From positions 1,931,178 through 1,995,177 of the forward strand of contig JAVGVS010000003.1 in NCBI GenBank assembly GCA_032718565.1: a stretch of 64,000 nt of DNA, read 5' to 3'. This document shows, in pieces, positions 60,758-64,000 of this stretch. The DNA comes from Distichodus sexfasciatus. Lineage: Eukaryota; Chordata; Actinopteri; Characiformes; Distichodontidae. The notes under the pieces are model-generated. The model was not told the origin of the DNA. It made no database searches and worked only from the letters and a program-made list of their open reading frames with translations. Position 1 is the stretch's first letter, and each line of letters begins with the position of its first letter. The position numbers and the translations under genes are program-made.

Positions 60758-61611
60758 CAGTCACCTTTCTCTGTTTGAATTCATCACTCTGTGGTCTGGA
60801 GGAATTTCCCATCTAATTTGGAATTTGATTTTATAGACGTCACAAGTCAAAATATTGATTATCCATGTCCTTGTTTAGTGATAGGCCTAATCGGTATCAG
60901 TCCAGACAACACCATATTGGTCCATCTCTACAAGGAATAATGATAATCAGAATTAAAATTTTGCTAGAAGCCATATTTTCCAAGCCATCCTAGTCTACTT
61001 TCTTTTATTTGTAAAAATGAATCAGCTTCACAGCACAATGTGTGAACAGTATTTTTGACAAATATGTGATATTTAATGTAGATTAGTAAATATATCTATG
61101 ACTATATACTGTAGGTCTGCACCATAAGGTACTATTTTAAACATATCCCAAGATTCACAAGACTCCTTCAAGCAACCTGATTGTATTGCTGCTCTGATGT
61201 CATGTTTCTGCACATCTGGCTCCAACATGTAGCTGCGATTTGGAGCATAACATCTGTGGGAAAAATTTCCAAACTGCCCCCCAGATCTCACATGGCCAAC
61301 CTACCAAAAAGCAACACCTAGATGAGGGAAAATATTTAGACTCATAATGTGCGCAGTCACGTCTCAGACTGAGAATACTAAACAAGCTGTTGTTCTGTTG
61401 TATTTGCTTTGCCTTTGATTCAAACCAGAAAAGCAACTTTTAGAACATTAGAAACTCTGCCAGAGCTTTGCGCCAACCTTTTGAAAGCTCTTATTTCACA
61501 AAGCAGACAGAATAATACTCGCTTGGTCTAAGAGGCACGTTGTTGGACGAGGGCCATGCTGCATGTGTGTTCAGTATTCTTTGCATTTTTACATTTTATT
61601 TCATTTCAGTG

Positions 61612-61800
61612 AGTCTTAGCATTGGAAGAGCTCAGGGGCAGCGGTTTTGAGCCTTGCTTTGTACTGCTTTTTTGCACTATTGCCACAATGCCCCTGGGCA
61701 AGGCACTTAACCCCAATTTGCTCATGGGACACCATTCTTGTCCTTAGGAATTGTAAATTGCTCTTGATAAGAGAACTGCTAAATAGTTGCAAATGTAAAT
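61612..61800 (+). repeat. SINE family B remnant
   Basis: CCCCTGGGCAAGGCACTTAA and TTGATAAGAGAACTGCTAAA match the family-B middle and tail. The head is poorly kept. Confidence 0.65.
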
Positions 61801-63230
61801 AAGGTCTCCAACTCTAGTCTGTTGTAAAGTTTGGCATCCAACCTAATTAACCTGATTCAACTTGCCATCTAATTAGCAAGTTAGTTCTGACTCACGGCAC
61901 CAGAAAGTTATGCACTCCTCTTTGAAGATTAGTAATTAGTCTAGTGGTAAAGATGTTATCTTTTGATTCATTCACTCACTTATTTTAAAATGTTGTTCAT
62001 TTGCTCTGACTGTCTCTGTGCTCACTGCTAAAAAAAAAAAAAAAACCACGGACCTGCTCCCGCCCACTCCGGAACGCTGCTCTGGCCGGCCGGCTTGTAA
62101 TTTGCCTGCCGTCTAAACATAGCAAGCCTGCAGCTAGCAATGCCTCAGTGTGTATTTATGGCCTGGGTTTGTTCTTTGCTCCGTCCTGTCTGCCTGCACT
62201 GCCATTTTTCACCAACTCGGTCGTTTAGGAGGATGAGTTCATGGGTACCTTAAATTATTCCAAGTTGTTCCCCTTTTGGTTTGGTGTTTGAGTCCTAATG
62301 AGTGCTGCTGTGGTTTACCTGTGGGGAAAAGAGTTTCCTGCTTTGTTGTAGGGTTGTAATGATGCAAGAAAACCTTTATTGCATCTGGATTTTGTTCATT
62401 TTAGATCTGCATTTTCTATATGTACTTTAGTTCAAATGTTTTTGAAGAATTGCTCAACTGAATTCAGAAACTCCCTGTTTGTGTAGTTTAAACTTCCCAG
62501 ATGCCAATTCTGCACAGACCACTTGTTTGATTAGTATAAAGTTAGTATAGAAGTTCATTGTGCAGAAAGGTGCATCAGCTGTGCATTATAAAGAGTATTT
62601 GTCTGTTAAGCAAACTGAAATTTGTTTGTATAGATTTGTGTGTCTACTGTGCAGTTGACCTATTGCAAGACTTTAATTGCAGTTCTTGCTAATCCCGGGC
62701 CCTGGCAAAGTGTAACGTCTCCTTTTGCTTTCAGAGGGTTTATCACAGAGGCTGAGCCGTCTGTGCACGTGTGAGCCCTAACGTACACAGCCAATAGGAA
62801 GTGTTGAGGAAACAGTTCCAGCAGTACTGACTTCCTGGCCCGTGTACACTCGGAGGCAAAGTGAAACACTAGGGACCTATCATGCAATCTGTCAGTCACC
62901 TACAGGCTCACCACTGAGGGTTGTGTTTTGTGTGTGTGTGTACAATGGAATTTTGATCTGCTGATTAGTATTACTTTGGGGAAGTGTGTATGAATCGCTG
63001 GCCTAAATCTCACCGCCTCCTCCTTACCAAAACAGTAACAGCGAGGGCAGCTGTGAGCGTTCTGCTGAAACGACTGTTAGTCTTAATCTTTCTCACCATA
63101 TGCTGTGTCTGACGCTAAGACAAAGGCGTCCACGTGAGTCCAGCTCGGGCGAATTTGCACGGAATGCCACGAATGCTGCTCTAACCCTTTGAGCAATCCA
63201 CAAGGGCTACTGTTGCGGCATGAGCACTGG
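61800..63230. other. farp2 intron sequence, nothing recognised
   Basis: Contains an A-run at about 62032-62045. No FERM-domain exon could be recognised on the plus strand. Confidence 0.4.
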
Positions 63231-63235
63231 CTACT

Positions 63236-63600
63236 GGAGACGGAATGCAGGGTCCCTCTCCAAATACCCCAAGCCCGAGGTGCTGGGGGGAGCATTTGGA
63301 GAGTGACCCTGCATTCCATCTCAAAATGCCCGCACAGCCCTCGGCAGATTTAGGTTTAGGGAAGTTGAAGAGGGACCCTGCTTTCCGTCTCCAACTACCC
63401 CAACAGCTCTCAGCAGATCGGGGTTGGGGTATTTGGAGATATTTGGAGCGTGACCTTGCATTCAATCTCCAAATACCACACAACCCTCGGCAGATTGGGG
63501 TTCATGTACCCTGAATTATGTCTCCAGATGCTCCAGTGTCAGTTGGGCTTGGGTTGTTTGGAGAAGGAATGCAGAGTCCCTCTTCAAATGCCCCAATAAA
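63236..63600 (+). repeat. Minisatellite, about five 70-80 bp units with internal palindrome
   Basis: Units open with GACCCTGCATTCC-like text, continue CTCCAAATACCCCA and CCTCGGCAGAT, then GGGTTGGGGTATTTGGAG, so each contains an inverted CTCCAAATACCCC/GGGGTATTTGGAG pair. Units are diverged. The open frames across it are by-products. Confidence 0.75.
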
Positions 63601-64000
63601 CTTTCCAGCAGGCCTGGAAAGTTTAAAGGTAGGCATGGACTGGTTTCTGGCTTTAGGGTGTACGGTGGTTTGATATAGTCCTGGTTTCAAAACCTCAAAG
63701 AAAAATTTGACACATTGTTCCTGCAGTACGTAATTTTAAGCATGTTTTTGAGTTGCCAGGAAAAGGCCATGATCGTTTGCAACTCCACGTTTGATCAGCT
63801 GTCAGTAAATGCTGTGTGTGAACACTACAAAGACATAATCAAACAAGCTCACCAACTAGTCACTGGTGAAATACAGCCAATAAGAGTGCAGGACATAAGA
63901 CGATGGAAAGAGGCGCCGGACTCACCTCGCCGAGTTGTTCCGGTTGTTTTTAAAAATAAAATGTTTTCAATGGCAAACGTTTTTTGTCCCCAGGCTTTTC

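Noticed and set aside
63245..63514. 89- and 100-codon frames with repeated RDPAF-like and AGSL-like motifs
   Set aside because: The apparent protein repeats come from the minisatellite units, not from a gene.
63236..63600. CRISPR-like array
   Set aside because: Units are diverged and contiguous without unique spacers, and the genome is a vertebrate's.
63975..64000. Possible farp2 next-exon acceptor (GTCCCCAG) at the window end
   Set aside because: The seven bases after it give Ala-Phe, which does not fit the expected FERM continuation; too short to judge.

Overview
The window is nuclear DNA from a teleost fish. The evidence is split genes with GT-AG introns, vertebrate tRNA genes, and many fish-type repeats (tRNA-derived SINEs, non-autonomous hAT elements with 8-bp target duplications, Harbinger-like MITEs, LINE tails). 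The species is not determined. No prokaryotic, viral or plasmid module is visible. Exon borders were worked out by hand from splice signals, reading phase and recalled family sequences; no search was run.

Layout. 1-16,200: a gene-poor flank with microsatellites, SINEs, two DNA-transposon derivatives and LINE tails; I support no protein gene there. 16,240-17,365: three tRNA genes, Gly(TCC) and Pro(TGG) on the minus strand and Ile(AAT) on the plus strand. About 18,300-37,820, minus strand: a complete hdlbp (vigilin) gene with 26 coding exons that join without a frame break into a 1274-residue protein of 15 KH domains, plus a TATA-containing first exon near 37.8 kb. 37.9-46.1 kb: a repeat-rich intergenic stretch. 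46,119-54,088, plus strand: a 14-exon RhoGEF of the ephexin class (proline-rich N-terminus, DH, PH, SH3; 814 residues). 55.4-64 kb, plus strand: CCAAT-rich promoter, untranslated exon 1 and first coding exon of farp2; the rest of farp2 lies beyond the window.

The three proteins do not form one pathway. Vigilin is a cytoplasmic multi-KH RNA-binding protein of the translation machinery. The ephexin-type protein and Farp2 are both Dbl-family exchange factors that act on Rho GTPases. The human neighbourhood, from memory, is HDLBP(-), SEPTIN2(+), FARP2(+); here the septin slot holds the RhoGEF.

No wholly new system was found. The best leads are a hAT element at the +11 position of an hdlbp donor, a retroelement tail forming a coding-exon acceptor, a required GC-AG intron, a Trp-to-Tyr change in the RhoGEF SH3 domain, five CCAAT boxes at 30-35 bp spacing upstream of farp2, a hairpin-forming minisatellite, an exon-like open segment with no gene, and several nested transposons.
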